In this document: positions 1 through 8,070 of the stretch, piece after piece
Layout of the letters: every line of letters begins with the position of its first letter
Position numbering within the stretch: position 1 is the stretch's first letter
Assembly: GCA_023433855.1 (NCBI GenBank)
Contig: JAEYTV010000369.1
Coordinates: forward strand, 1-16,832
Direction: 5' to 3'
From: Pseudomonadota bacterium
GTDB taxonomy: Bacteria > Pseudomonadota > Alphaproteobacteria > Rhizobiales > Rhizobiaceae
DNA: 16,832 bases
Position numbers and translations under genes: made by a program
The notes under the pieces: generated by a model
The model's input: only the letters and a program-made list of their open reading frames with translations
Told to the model about the DNA's origin: nothing
Databases searched by the model: none

Positions 1-50
1 ACCAGGGACTGGTCGTCGAAGCAGAGAAGCCGGCCGCCTCGACGCCGTGA
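1..50 (+). CDS. RND efflux membrane fusion protein, C-terminal end (partial)
   Basis: Reading from base 3, an open frame gives QGLVVEAEKPAASTP and stops at TGA 48-50; its start lies outside the window. Only about 15 residues are visible, so the call rests on context. HlyD/AcrA-type periplasmic adaptors normally sit directly upstream of the RND permease in one operon, and their C-termini usually end in a short, polar, Pro/Ala-rich tail like this one. The gap to the permease start is 47 bp, consistent with one transcript. The adaptor would bridge the inner-membrane pump and the outer-membrane channel. The tail alone cannot exclude another upstream gene. Confidence 0.6.
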   Translation, partial: QGLVVEAEKPAASTP

Positions 51-97
51 CGGTGGGGCGAACGAAACAAAGACGAAACACGGCAGGGAATATCTGA

Positions 98-3000
98 ATG
101 GCCAAGTTCTTCATCCGGCGGCCGGTTTTCGCCTGGGTCATCGCCATCGTGATCATGCTCGGGGGCGCGCTTGCGATCGCGACCCTGTCCATCTCACAAT
201 ATCCGGAGATTGCGCCGACCACCGTCCGCATCTCAGCCTCCTATAACGGTGCGAGCGCCGAAACCGTCGAGAAATCGGTGACAAGCATCATCGAGGACGG
301 AATGACGGGCCTCGACGATCTGACATACATGACCTCCTCGTCATCCACAGGACGGGCCGAAGTCAGTCTGACGTTTGGCAACAACATCATGCCGGACATT
401 GCGCAGGTGCAGGTCCAGAACAAGCTGCAACTCGTCCAGTCCCAACTACCGGACGTCGTGCAGCGGGCGGGCATCGAGGTCGCGCGGTCGACCTCAAGCA
501 TCCTGATGGTGGGCGCACTGGTGTCCACTGACCGCAAACGCAGTTCCGTCGATCTCGGCGACGTGTTTGCCACCCAGATCGAAGACCAGGTCAAGCGTCT
601 TGAAGGTGTCGGCAGCATCAACATCTTCGGGTCCGGTTATGCGATGCGCATCTGGTTGGACCCGTTCAAGCTGCAGAAATACCAGCTGACGGCCTCCGAC
701 GTGACGGCCGCGATCCAGACGCAGAATACACAGGTGTCGGTCGGCTCGCTTGGGGGACTGCCGGCTGAACAAGGCCAGCAGCTGACGGTCACGATGACCG
801 CCCAGAGCCAACTAACGACAGTCGACGAGTTCGAGCGCATCATCCTTAAAGTGGAACAGGATGGCGCTACGGTCCGGTTGAGCGATGTCGCACGCGTGGA
901 GATCGGCCAGGAGTCGTACGGAGGCAGTTCGCGCCAGGACGGCCTGCCTTCGACCGGTTTTGCCGTCAATCTTGCCACGGGCGCCAACGCTCTGGATACG
1001 GCCGCACTGGTGAAGGCACGGCTAACTGAACTCGCGCCAAGTCTGCCGGAAGGCGTAGAGATTACCTATCCCTATGACACGACGCCCTTCGTTGAACTGT
1101 CGATCGAGAAGGTCGTCCATACGCTCATCGAAGCTATCATTCTCGTTTTCGTCGTTCTGCTGATCTTCCTCCAGAACCTCCGGGCAACCCTTATCCCGAT
1201 GATCGCAGTACCGGTTGTTCTCCTCGGAACGTTTGGAGTTCTCGCTATATCGGGCTACTCCATCAACACGCTCACCATGTTCGCCATGGTGCTTGCAATC
1301 GGTCTGCTGGTCGATGATGCCATTGTTGTGGTCGAAAACGTCGAACGCATCATGGATAAAGAGGGGCTTAGCCCGCTTGAAGCGACCGAAAAGTCGATGG
1401 GAGAGATCACCGGTGCAATCATCGGGATCGCGCTTGTGTTGACCGCCGTCTTCATTCCCATGGCCTTCTTCGGCGGATCAACGGGGGTGATTTATCGACA
1501 ATTCTCCGTAACGATCGTCTCCGCCATGCTGCTTTCTGCAGTGGTGGCCATCGTGCTGACGCCTGCTCTTTGCGCCACAATGTTGAAGCCGATCGACCAT
1601 CAGAAGAAGGGCCGCGGCATCGGCGCGTGGTTCAATCGGGGCTTCGACCGGACCACGCATGGTTACGTCGGGACGATCGGCTACCTGTTGAAGAGGCCTT
1701 TCAGGGTGTTCATCATATTCGCCCTCGTCATCGGTGGATGTGCCTGGCTCTTTACCAGGCTGCCCAATTCCTTCCTGCCGCAGGAGGACCAGGGTGTCCT
1801 GCTGACCATCATTCAAACGCCGACCGGTTCCACGGCGACCCGCACGGACGATGTCGTCAAGAAGGTGGAAGCCTATTTCCAGGAACAGGAAAAGGACAAC
1901 GTAGAAGCGGTCTTCGGGGTGCTCGGCTTCAGCTTCGGCGGAACCGGCCAGAACAACGCCATCGTTTTCACCAAGCTCAAGGATTTCGAAGAACGCAGCC
2001 GACCTGAACAGGCCGCAGCCGCAGTGGTCCAACGCGCAAGCCAATACTTCTTCACTCTGCGCGACGCCCAGGTCTTCGCTCTCCTCCCGCCGGCAATCCA
2101 GGGACTCGGTACCTCCAGCGGCTTTTCGATGTATCTTGTCGACAGGGGCAACAACGGCAATGACGCTCTCACCCAGGCCGCGCAGCAATTGATGCAGGCG
2201 GGCGGCAGCAACCCCAATATCAGTTCGCTGCGTAGCAGCACCCAACGTTCGGAAACCCAGCTGAAAATCCTGCTGGATCAGGAAAAGCTCGGCGCGATGG
2301 GTATCGACCTGTCCACCGTCAACTCCATGCTCGCCACCATATTCGCGGGTCGTGACGTCAACGACTTCACCCTGAACAACGAACTCAAGCCCGTCTATGT
2401 CCAGGGAGAAATTGCCTATCGGATGCAGCCGGACGACCTCAAACACTGGTACGCGCGCAACAACAGCGGCGAAATGGTTCCCTTCTCGTCCTTCAGCAAG
2501 GTTGAATGGGTAAGCGGCACGCCTCAGCTTGCCCGGTTCAACGGTACGAGCGCCATCCCCCTGGAAGGTGCGGCCGGTCCGGGCGTCAGCACCGGGCAGG
2601 CGATGGAGGAGATGGAACGACTGACGGCTGAATTGCCCGGCGGGTATTCGGTGGCATGGCAAGGAATCTCCTATCAGGAGCGTCTGTCAGGCTCCCAGGC
2701 ACCTATGCTCTATGCCTTGTCCGTGCTGATCGTGTTTCTGTGCCTGGCCGCTCTCTACGAGAGTTGGTCGATCCCCTTCTCCGTGATTCTCGCGGTTCCG
2801 GTGGGGGTACTTGGCGCACTCGCGGCCGCTTATTTCCTCGGCCAGGAGAATGACGTCTACTTCAAGGTCGGTCTCCTGACGACGATCGGCCTGGCGGCAA
2901 AGAACGCGATCCTGATCGTCGAATTTGCCAAGGATCGACAGGAAGGCGGGCTCGGTCTCATCGAGTCCACGCTCGAAGCTGCGCGTCTGCGTCTGCGGCC

Positions 3001-3196
3001 GATCATCATGACTTCTCTCGCCTTCATTCTCGGCGTCGTGCCCTTGGCGGTGGCTACGGGCGCCGGTTCAGCAGCCCAGAATGCCATCGGCGTCGGGGTT
3101 CTGGGTGGTATGCTTTCTGCAACACTCCTCGGAATTTTGTTCGTTCCGTCCTTCTTTGTTGCCGTTAGACGGTTATCAACCCGTAAAAAACGCTAG
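98..3196 (+). CDS. HAE1-family RND multidrug efflux permease (AcrB/MexB-like)
   Basis: A 1032-residue inner-membrane drug/proton antiporter, full length for the AcrB family. It begins with the typical MAKFFIRRPVFAWVIAI helix, followed by the QYPEIAPTTV and DDLTYMTSSSSTG porter-domain motifs. TM4 carries the paired proton-relay aspartates Asp406-Asp407 in GLLVDDAIVVVENVERIM (AcrB D407/D408), and TM10 carries Lys935 in GLAAKNAILIVEFAK (AcrB K940). Two large periplasmic loops and twelve membrane helices in two repeats are apparent. The ATG at 98 has an AGGGA ribosome site at 85-89. It lies 47 bp after the adaptor gene and 128 bp before the outer-membrane channel gene, so all three components of the trans-envelope pump are encoded together. 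No regulator gene is in view. HAE1 pumps usually export hydrophobic or amphiphilic drugs, bile salts or plant phenolics; the substrate cannot be read from sequence. Confidence 0.96.
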   Translation: MAKFFIRRPVFAWVIAIVIMLGGALAIATLSISQYPEIAPTTVRISASYNGASAETVEKSVTSIIEDGMTGLDDLTYMTSSSSTGRAEVSLTFGNNIMPDIAQVQVQNKLQLVQSQLPDVVQRAGIEVARSTSSILMVGALVSTDRKRSSVDLGDVFATQIEDQVKRLEGVGSINIFGSGYAMRIWLDPFKLQKYQLTASDVTAAIQTQNTQVSVGSLGGLPAEQGQQLTVTMTAQSQLTTVDEFERIILKVEQDGATVRLSDVARVEIGQESYGGSSRQDGLPSTGFAVNLATGANALDTAALVKARLTELAPSLPEGVEITYPYDTTPFVELSIEKVVHTLIEAIILVFVVLLIFLQNLRATLIPMIAVPVVLLGTFGVLAISGYSINTLTMFAMVLAIGLLVDDAIVVVENVERIMDKEGLSPLEATEKSMGEITGAIIGIALVLTAVFIPMAFFGGSTGVIYRQFSVTIVSAMLLSAVVAIVLTPALCATMLKPIDHQKKGRGIGAWFNRGFDRTTHGYVGTIGYLLKRPFRVFIIFALVIGGCAWLFTRLPNSFLPQEDQGVLLTIIQTPTGSTATRTDDVVKKVEAYFQEQEKDNVEAVFGVLGFSFGGTGQNNAIVFTKLKDFEERSRPEQAAAAVVQRASQYFFTLRDAQVFALLPPAIQGLGTSSGFSMYLVDRGNNGNDALTQAAQQLMQAGGSNPNISSLRSSTQRSETQLKILLDQEKLGAMGIDLSTVNSMLATIFAGRDVNDFTLNNELKPVYVQGEIAYRMQPDDLKHWYARNNSGEMVPFSSFSKVEWVSGTPQLARFNGTSAIPLEGAAGPGVSTGQAMEEMERLTAELPGGYSVAWQGISYQERLSGSQAPMLYALSVLIVFLCLAALYESWSIPFSVILAVPVGVLGALAAAYFLGQENDVYFKVGLLTTIGLAAKNAILIVEFAKDRQEGGLGLIESTLEAARLRLRPIIMTSLAFILGVVPLAVATGAGSAAQNAIGVGVLGGMLSATLLGILFVPSFFVAVRRLSTRKKR

Positions 3197-3324
3197 GATA
3201 GGGTTCAGTAGGTTAAGGTATTCATCTCATACTGCCGTCCGGCGATCACAGATCTCCCCGACGGAACAATCGGAAGCGGCCGGTTTGACCGATTCCTTAT
3301 GTTGTAGGGCACTGGGACAGAAAA

Positions 3325-4764
3325 ATGCTATCCATTCGTGTTATTGCTCCACTTACCATGCTCCTGCTTTCAGGATGCGTCGTTGGCCCGAATCACGCCG
3401 CACCGGAAATCGCTCTGCCGGGTAAATTCGCGGAAGCTCGCGCCGCCAGCAACGGTGACGTCTCACAGGTCGCCTGGTGGACCGCCTTCAACGACAGCCG
3501 CTTGAATGGCTACATGCAGCAGGGTCTCCGCCAGAACCTCGACGTCTTGCAGGCGCTGGAGCGCATCAACCAGGCCGAAGCGGCCGTTATCTCCGCCAGC
3601 GCCGGTGGCCTGCCTTCCCTTGATCTCGGGACATCTGCCGGCCGCAACGGTGAGAGGGATATTGGCGGGCCTGTCGATGCTGCATCGGCGCCTAGAACCA
3701 GTGTAAGCGCCGACCTCACGGCGTCCTGGTTCCTCGACCTGTTCGGCCGTTACAGGCGTGCGCGGGAATCCGCGCTTGCCAGCCTTGACGCTTCCTACGC
3801 CAGCGCGGACGTGGCGCGACTGACATTGCTCTCGCAGGTCGCCGCTGCTTATATCGACGTGCGCTATTATCAGGAGCGGATCGCAATCGCCCGGCAGAAC
3901 CTGGGCTCCCGCCGCGAGACATTGAATCTCACTACCCTGCAGCTTGAAGCAGGTGCCGCATCGCGATTGGATGTCGTCCAATCCGAGGGTCTCGTAAACT
4001 CGACTCTCGCCGAGATCCCCGGCCTTGAGACGCAGTTCCGAAGCGCGGCCCATCGCATCGCCACGCTGCTAGGATTGCCCGCGTCTTCCTTGGTCACGGA
4101 ACTTCAGAAGGGTGCCCGCCAGCCGGTAGCACGATTCAATGTAAGGGCAGGCATTCCCGCCGACCTTATTCGCAACCGTCCGGACATCCGTGCCGCGGAG
4201 CGCCAGCTTGCCTCGGCCGTGGCCGAAATTGGCGTCGCAGAGTCCCAGCTATATCCGGCAATCACGCTCGGCGGCACGATTTCGCCATCCTACAGCAGGG
4301 TCGCGGGAGCTGGCGAAAGTGGCATCCTCGGATGGTCCTTTGGACCGCAGCTCAGCCTGCCGATCTTTGACGGTGGCGCTCTCAAGGCAAATGTCAGGTC
4401 GCGTGAGTCGGCGGCACGGGAGGCCTATCTTGCCTGGAAGCAGACCGTGCTCGATGCGGTGGAGGAAGTCGAAAACGCGCTCGCCGCCGTAGCTCGTGAC
4501 CGCCGGACGGTTGATGCCCTGCAAGCCACCGTGAAGTCCTACCAGGAGGCACTCCAACTGGCGACGGCAAGCTACCGCGACGGTGCCTCGTCGCTGCTCG
4601 ACGTGCTCGATGCACAGCGTCAGGTCTCTACGGCGCAAGCCAATCTCGCCGAAGCGGTTCGACAGGTCGCTCAAGATTTCGTGTCCCTGAACGTTGCCAT
4701 CGGGAGCGGTTACGGGTTCGGCAAGATTGACACCAGCGTCGCTTCGGTTGTGGTCAAGGACTAG
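3325..4764 (+). CDS. RND outer-membrane efflux lipoprotein (NodT/OprM family)
   Basis: A 479-residue TolC-like outer-membrane factor. The N-terminus is a lipoprotein signal peptide with a lipobox ending LLLSGC, predicting cleavage and lipidation at Cys18. The mature part opens with VVGPNHAAPE, typical of NodT/OprM/CusC proteins. Two outer-membrane efflux protein repeats follow: a first half with QNLDVLQALERINQAEA and a second with RNRPDIRAAERQLASAVAEIG, the family signature near residue 290. The C-terminal helix has ASSLLDVLDAQRQVSTAQANLAEA. It would form the trimeric channel completing the tripartite pump. The start at 3325 follows a GGGACAG stretch. The 128 bp upstream gap is longer than within most operons but shows no terminator, so cotranscription with the permease is likely. 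Transcription ends at the hairpin at 4791. Confidence 0.95.
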   Translation: MLSIRVIAPLTMLLLSGCVVGPNHAAPEIALPGKFAEARAASNGDVSQVAWWTAFNDSRLNGYMQQGLRQNLDVLQALERINQAEAAVISASAGGLPSLDLGTSAGRNGERDIGGPVDAASAPRTSVSADLTASWFLDLFGRYRRARESALASLDASYASADVARLTLLSQVAAAYIDVRYYQERIAIARQNLGSRRETLNLTTLQLEAGAASRLDVVQSEGLVNSTLAEIPGLETQFRSAAHRIATLLGLPASSLVTELQKGARQPVARFNVRAGIPADLIRNRPDIRAAERQLASAVAEIGVAESQLYPAITLGGTISPSYSRVAGAGESGILGWSFGPQLSLPIFDGGALKANVRSRESAAREAYLAWKQTVLDAVEEVENALAAVARDRRTVDALQATVKSYQEALQLATASYRDGASSLLDVLDAQRQVSTAQANLAEAVRQVAQDFVSLNVAIGSGYGFGKIDTSVASVVVKD

Positions 4765-4790
4765 TCGCTCGTCCGAATCATCAGCAAAGA

Positions 4791-4823
4791 AAAACCTCCG
4801 GAGCCCGCGCCCGGAGGTTTTTT
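4791..4823. terminator. Bidirectional rho-independent terminator
   Basis: A perfect 11-bp inverted repeat, AAAACCTCCGG (4791-4801) and CCGGAGGTTTT (4811-4821), encloses a 9-nt loop. It is followed by a T run on the + strand and, through the A-rich stretch before it, by a T run on the - strand. It sits between the convergent ends of the efflux channel gene (stop 4764) and efp (stop 4843), so it should serve both transcripts. Confidence 0.9.
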
Positions 4824-4842
4824 GATGAACCGGAAGAAACGA

Positions 4843-5412
4843 TCAGTTCTTGGCGCGTTCGACGTAGGAATTGTCTTCCGTGGCGATGACGACGCGGGTG
4901 CCTGCATCGATATGTGGCGGCACCATGGTGCGGATCCCGTTCGACAGGATCGCCGGCTTGTAGGAAGAGGATGCGGTCTGTCCCTTCACCACCGGCTCGG
5001 TTTCGACGATTTCGAGGGTCACGTGGCGCGGCAGCTGGAGTGCAAGCGGCACCCCTTCATGCATGGAGAGAACGCAGGTCATTCCTTCCTGAAGATAGGC
5101 CTTCTGGTCACCCATGGTCTCGACGTCCACGACGACCTGATCATAGGTCTCGGGGTTCATGAAGTGGAAGCCTTCGCCATCCTCGTAGAGATACTGGAAG
5201 TTCACATCTTCCACGAAGGCGCGTTCGACCTGCTCGGTGGTGCGCCAGCGCTCGGAAACCTTCACGCCATCGACAATGCGGCGCATGTCCACCTGCGTGA
5301 CCGGGGTACCCTTGCCTGGGTGGAAATTCTGGGCCGTGAGAACGACATAGAGCTTGCCGTCGACGTCAAGAACATTTCCCTTGCGGACGGAAGAGGCGAT
5401 AACCTTGACCAT
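4843..5412 (-). CDS. efp: Translation elongation factor P
   Basis: A 189-residue EF-P that binds ribosomes stalled on polyproline stretches and promotes peptide-bond formation. The N-terminal KOW-like domain carries the modification loop NFHPGKGTP with Lys34 at the same position as the lysine beta-lysylated in E. coli. The central OB domain and C-terminal OB domain (ending [17 protein letters not shown], then the [17 protein letters not shown] tail) are complete. The ATG (5410-5412) has an AAGGA site at 5418-5422, five bases away. It is divergent from epmA-epmB, whose products attach and prepare beta-lysine, so Lys34 here is very probably modified by the lysine pathway and not by EarP rhamnosylation. 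No hydroxylase EpmC is in view. Confidence 0.97.
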   Translation of the reverse strand: MVKVIASSVRKGNVLDVDGKLYVVLTAQNFHPGKGTPVTQVDMRRIVDGVKVSERWRTTEQVERAFVEDVNFQYLYEDGEGFHFMNPETYDQVVVDVETMGDQKAYLQEGMTCVLSMHEGVPLALQLPRHVTLEIVETEPVVKGQTASSSYKPAILSNGIRTMVPPHIDAGTRVVIATEDNSYVERAKN

Positions 5413-5575
5413 GGTATTCCTTATCTAGCGTACTGGCTTGTAACTGGCGAAAGGGCGTCGTACAGGACCGGGCGATAGCCAGCCCAAGCACGGAATATCT
5501 GTTTTCTGGGCGCAACTATCCTAAAATCGTGCAAAGTGGAAGCCTTGCCGGCCTGGACCGGTGAAGAAAGCGCCA
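5413..5575. promoter_or_regulatory. Divergent intergenic region between efp and epmA
   Basis: These 163 bp separate the divergent start codons of efp (- strand) and epmA (+ strand), so promoters for both should lie here. The efp ribosome site (AAGGA on the - strand, 5418-5422) is clear. An AT-richer patch around 5495-5530 could hold a promoter, but I could not identify convincing -35/-10 pairs for either direction. The assignment is positional only. Confidence 0.5.
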
Positions 5576-6646
5576 ATGAGCCTGCCTCGCCCGCCCCTAT
5601 CCCGCTCCCCTTGGTGGACCCCGCAGGGCCACGCGGATCGGCGGGCCTTCCTGATGGGACGCAATGCGGTGCAGAGGGAGTTGCGGCGGTTCTTCGACGA
5701 ACGCGATTTCGTCGAAGTCGATACGGCGACACTGCAGCTGTCCCCGGGTAACGAAACGCACCTGCATGCCTTCACGACTGAGGCGGTGGCAATCGACGGC
5801 GGGCGGGCGCCGCTCTACCTGCACACATCACCTGAATTTGCCGCCAAGAAACTGCTGACGGCGGGCGAGCGGCGGATCTTCACCTTCGCCCACGTTTACC
5901 GCAACCGCGAGCGCGGGCCGCTGCATCATCCTGAATTCACCATGCTCGAGTGGTACCGCGTCGGCGAGGGTTACGAACAACTGCTGGCCGACTGCGCCGT
6001 TATGCTGGCTGTGGCAGCCGAAACGGTCGGTACCAAGCGCTTCGCCTTCCGGGGCATGGAAGTCGATCCGTTCGCCGAACCGGAACGGATTACGGTCGCA
6101 GAGGCCTTCGATCGGTTTGCAGGCATCGACCTGCTCTCCTCTGTGCACGGAAATGGCGAGACGGACCGCCACGAGCTGGCGGCAGGTCTTGCAAAGGCGG
6201 GGATCAGGTTTGCGAAAGACGATACCTGGGCCGATCTCTTCAGCAAGGTTCTGGTCGAGAAAATCGAACCTCACCTTGGTCAGGGCCGGGCGACCATTCT
6301 GTGCGAATACCCGGTTTCGGAAGCAGCGCTTGCCAAGCCCTCCGCCCGCGATCCCCGCGTTGCCGAACGGTTCGAACTTTATGCCTGCGGCGTCGAATTG
6401 GCGAATGCCTTTGGCGAACTCACCGATGCCGGCGAGCAGCGGCGCCGTTTCGAGCACGAAATGGCCGAAAAGCTACGCATCTATGGCGAGCGCTATCCGA
6501 TCGACGAGGACTTCCTGGCGGCCTTGGCCTTGATGCCCGAAGCGAGCGGTGCCGCTCTCGGTTTCGACCGGCTGGCCATGCTGGCGACCGGAGCGACACA
6601 TATCGAGCAGGTCATGTGGGCGCCCGTGGCGGAGGTTTTTTCATGA
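5576..6646 (+). CDS. epmA: EF-P beta-lysyltransferase EpmA (PoxA/GenX, LysRS-like)
   Basis: This class II lysyl-tRNA-synthetase paralogue adenylates (R)-beta-lysine and attaches it to EF-P Lys34 instead of tRNA. Counted from ATG 5576 it has 356 residues. It contains only the catalytic domain: the N-terminal OB-fold anticodon-binding domain of LysRS is missing, as is usual in EpmA. Motif 2 is YRNRERGPLHHPEFTMLEW (about residues 108-126) and motif 3 is GAALGFDRLAML (about 325-336); GRNAVQRELRRFF and LHTSPEFAAKKLL are also family hallmarks. An in-frame GTG at 5561 would add five residues, but it has a poor ribosome site, whereas ATG 5576 follows an AAGAAAG stretch. Its last bases overlap the epmB start (ATGA), so the two are translationally coupled. 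Confidence 0.95.
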   Translation: MSLPRPPLSRSPWWTPQGHADRRAFLMGRNAVQRELRRFFDERDFVEVDTATLQLSPGNETHLHAFTTEAVAIDGGRAPLYLHTSPEFAAKKLLTAGERRIFTFAHVYRNRERGPLHHPEFTMLEWYRVGEGYEQLLADCAVMLAVAAETVGTKRFAFRGMEVDPFAEPERITVAEAFDRFAGIDLLSSVHGNGETDRHELAAGLAKAGIRFAKDDTWADLFSKVLVEKIEPHLGQGRATILCEYPVSEAALAKPSARDPRVAERFELYACGVELANAFGELTDAGEQRRRFEHEMAEKLRIYGERYPIDEDFLAALALMPEASGAALGFDRLAMLATGATHIEQVMWAPVAEVFS

Positions 6647-7689
6647 CGGTTGCCCGCTCGGTCAAGAACTTGGACGACCTTGCCTCTCTCGGGTTGATCG
6701 AGCCGGAGCGGCTGGCCGGCATCCGGGCCGTTGCGGAACGCTACGCCACCGCGCTGACGCCAGCCGTTCTCTCCCTCATCGACAAGACCGATCCGAATGA
6801 TCCCATCGCACGGCAGTTCGTTCCCGATGCTGCCGAACTGAAAACGACGCCGGAGGAAAGGGCAGACCCGATTGGCGACCATGCGCATACCCCGGTCAAG
6901 GGTATCGTGCATCGCTATCCCGACCGTGTGCTGCTGAAGGCCGTGCACATCTGCCCCGTCTATTGCCGCTTCTGTTTCCGCCGCGAAATGGTCGGTCCTC
7001 AGGGCGACGGAATGCTGTCGCATGACGAACTGGCTGCCGCCCTTGCCTATATCACCGCCCATGATGAGATCTGGGAGGTCATCCTGACCGGCGGCGATCC
7101 CCTGGTGCTTTCGCCCCGGCGATTGACCGAGATCATGCGTGGGCTCGCCGATATCCCGCACGTGAAGATCGTCCGCTTCCACACTCGCGTTCCGGTGGTC
7201 ACTCCCGAGCATGTCGACGAGGCGCTGATCGCGGCGCTGAAGCAGAGCGGGAAGGTCGTCTATGTTGCGCTCCACGCCAACCATGCGCGAGAACTGACTG
7301 AAAATGCCCGTGCCGCCTGCTCCCGGTTGATTGATGCCGGTTTTCCGATGGTGAGCCAGACGGTGCTGCTGAAGGGCGTCAACGACGATCCAGCCGAGCT
7401 CGGCGCTCTGATGAAGGCGTTCGTTGAGACCCGTATCAAACCCTATTACCTGCATCATCCGGACCTTGCCCCAGGCACGGGGCATTTCCGGCTGGATATC
7501 ACGGAAGGCCGAAAAATCGTCGCGGCACTCCGCGGCACGATCTCCGGTCTCTGCCAGCCGACCTATGTGCTGGATATCCCCGGCGGTCATGGCAAGACGG
7601 TGATCGGTGAAAACTCCGTGCAGGGAGAGGGCGGCTGTTATTCGCTCAGCGATTTCCGCGGCAAGGTGCATGAATACCCGCCGCGGTAA
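6643..7689 (+). CDS. epmB: EF-P lysine 2,3-aminomutase EpmB (YjeK, radical SAM)
   Basis: A 348-residue radical SAM/PLP enzyme converting (S)-alpha-lysine to (R)-beta-lysine, the substrate EpmA loads on EF-P. The 4Fe-4S cluster motif CPVYCRFC gives Cys104, Cys108 and Cys111; the SAM-binding region EVILTGGDPLVLS follows. Lys318 in DIPGGHGKTVIG near the C-terminus is the probable PLP-binding lysine. The length fits EpmB and is shorter than clostridial lysine 2,3-aminomutase, which has extra oligomerisation segments. The frame is open far upstream into epmA, but ATG 6643 overlaps the epmA stop (ATGA), has a GGAGG site at 6631-6635, and begins the conserved N-terminus. No terminator follows; 128 bp separate it from the carrier-protein gene. 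Confidence 0.95.
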   Translation: MTVARSVKNLDDLASLGLIEPERLAGIRAVAERYATALTPAVLSLIDKTDPNDPIARQFVPDAAELKTTPEERADPIGDHAHTPVKGIVHRYPDRVLLKAVHICPVYCRFCFRREMVGPQGDGMLSHDELAAALAYITAHDEIWEVILTGGDPLVLSPRRLTEIMRGLADIPHVKIVRFHTRVPVVTPEHVDEALIAALKQSGKVVYVALHANHARELTENARAACSRLIDAGFPMVSQTVLLKGVNDDPAELGALMKAFVETRIKPYYLHHPDLAPGTGHFRLDITEGRKIVAALRGTISGLCQPTYVLDIPGGHGKTVIGENSVQGEGGCYSLSDFRGKVHEYPPR

Positions 7690-7817
7690 AGCCGCTCGAA
7701 TTTGAATGAATCCCGTATCCCTGGCTTCACCACGTTTCTTTCCGGAAACTTATGCCTTCCGCTTTAAGGATCTCTCCAGCGACGAACGCCAGTTTCCAAC
7801 GATCGGGAGAATGTCAG

Positions 7818-8069
7818 ATGAACGAGACCATTCGCGAGCTTTTGGCACGGTTAGGTGGCCTTGCGGTCGCCGTGACGGAGCTGGAAGACGGCGCCGACCT
7901 TTATGCAGCCGGACTTTCCTCCTTCGCATCCGTCCAGCTGATGCTGGGCCTGGAAGAGGCCTTTGACATCGAGTTTCCGGATGCGCTTCTCAACCGCAAG
8001 TCCTTCGCCAGCATCGCGGCGATCGAAGGGACGGTATCCCAGATCCTGAAGGCGCGCGAGGCGGCCTGA
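7818..8069 (+). CDS. Acyl/peptidyl carrier protein, partner of the SerRS-like ligase
   Basis: An 83-residue, acidic, four-helix carrier protein. The phosphopantetheine region reads DLYAAGLSSFASVQLMLGLEE: the usual G-x-D-S-L is G-L-S-S-F, and Ser35 (codon 7920-7922) is the predicted attachment site. The later EEAFDIEFPDALLNRKSFASI matches helix 2-3 of ACPs. ATG 7818 has GGGAGA at 7805-7810; an upstream in-frame ATG at 7752 would add 22 residues with no ACP similarity and is rejected. It is the first gene of a packed run (1 bp to the next gene) that includes an amino acid:[carrier protein] ligase. It is therefore most likely aminoacylated on its 4'-phosphopantetheine and not a fatty-acid ACP. 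No phosphopantetheinyl transferase is in view, so a cellular enzyme must prime it. Confidence 0.9.
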   Translation: MNETIRELLARLGGLAVAVTELEDGADLYAAGLSSFASVQLMLGLEEAFDIEFPDALLNRKSFASIAAIEGTVSQILKAREAA

Positions 8070-8070
8070 G

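Noticed and set aside
1478..2662. 394-codon open frame on the - strand inside the RND permease gene
   Set aside because: Mirror of a GC-rich gene: no family motifs, no ribosome site, and it lies opposite highly conserved pump sequence.
5950..7689. Long frame suggesting an N-terminal extension of EpmB
   Set aside because: The upstream part is epmA read out of frame; the ATG at 6643 with GGAGG and the ATGA overlap is the natural start.
7739..7748. TTTCCGGAAA palindrome between epmB and the carrier protein gene
   Set aside because: A 10-bp palindrome of this kind is expected by chance at this scale and it has no T run or promoter context; too weak to call.
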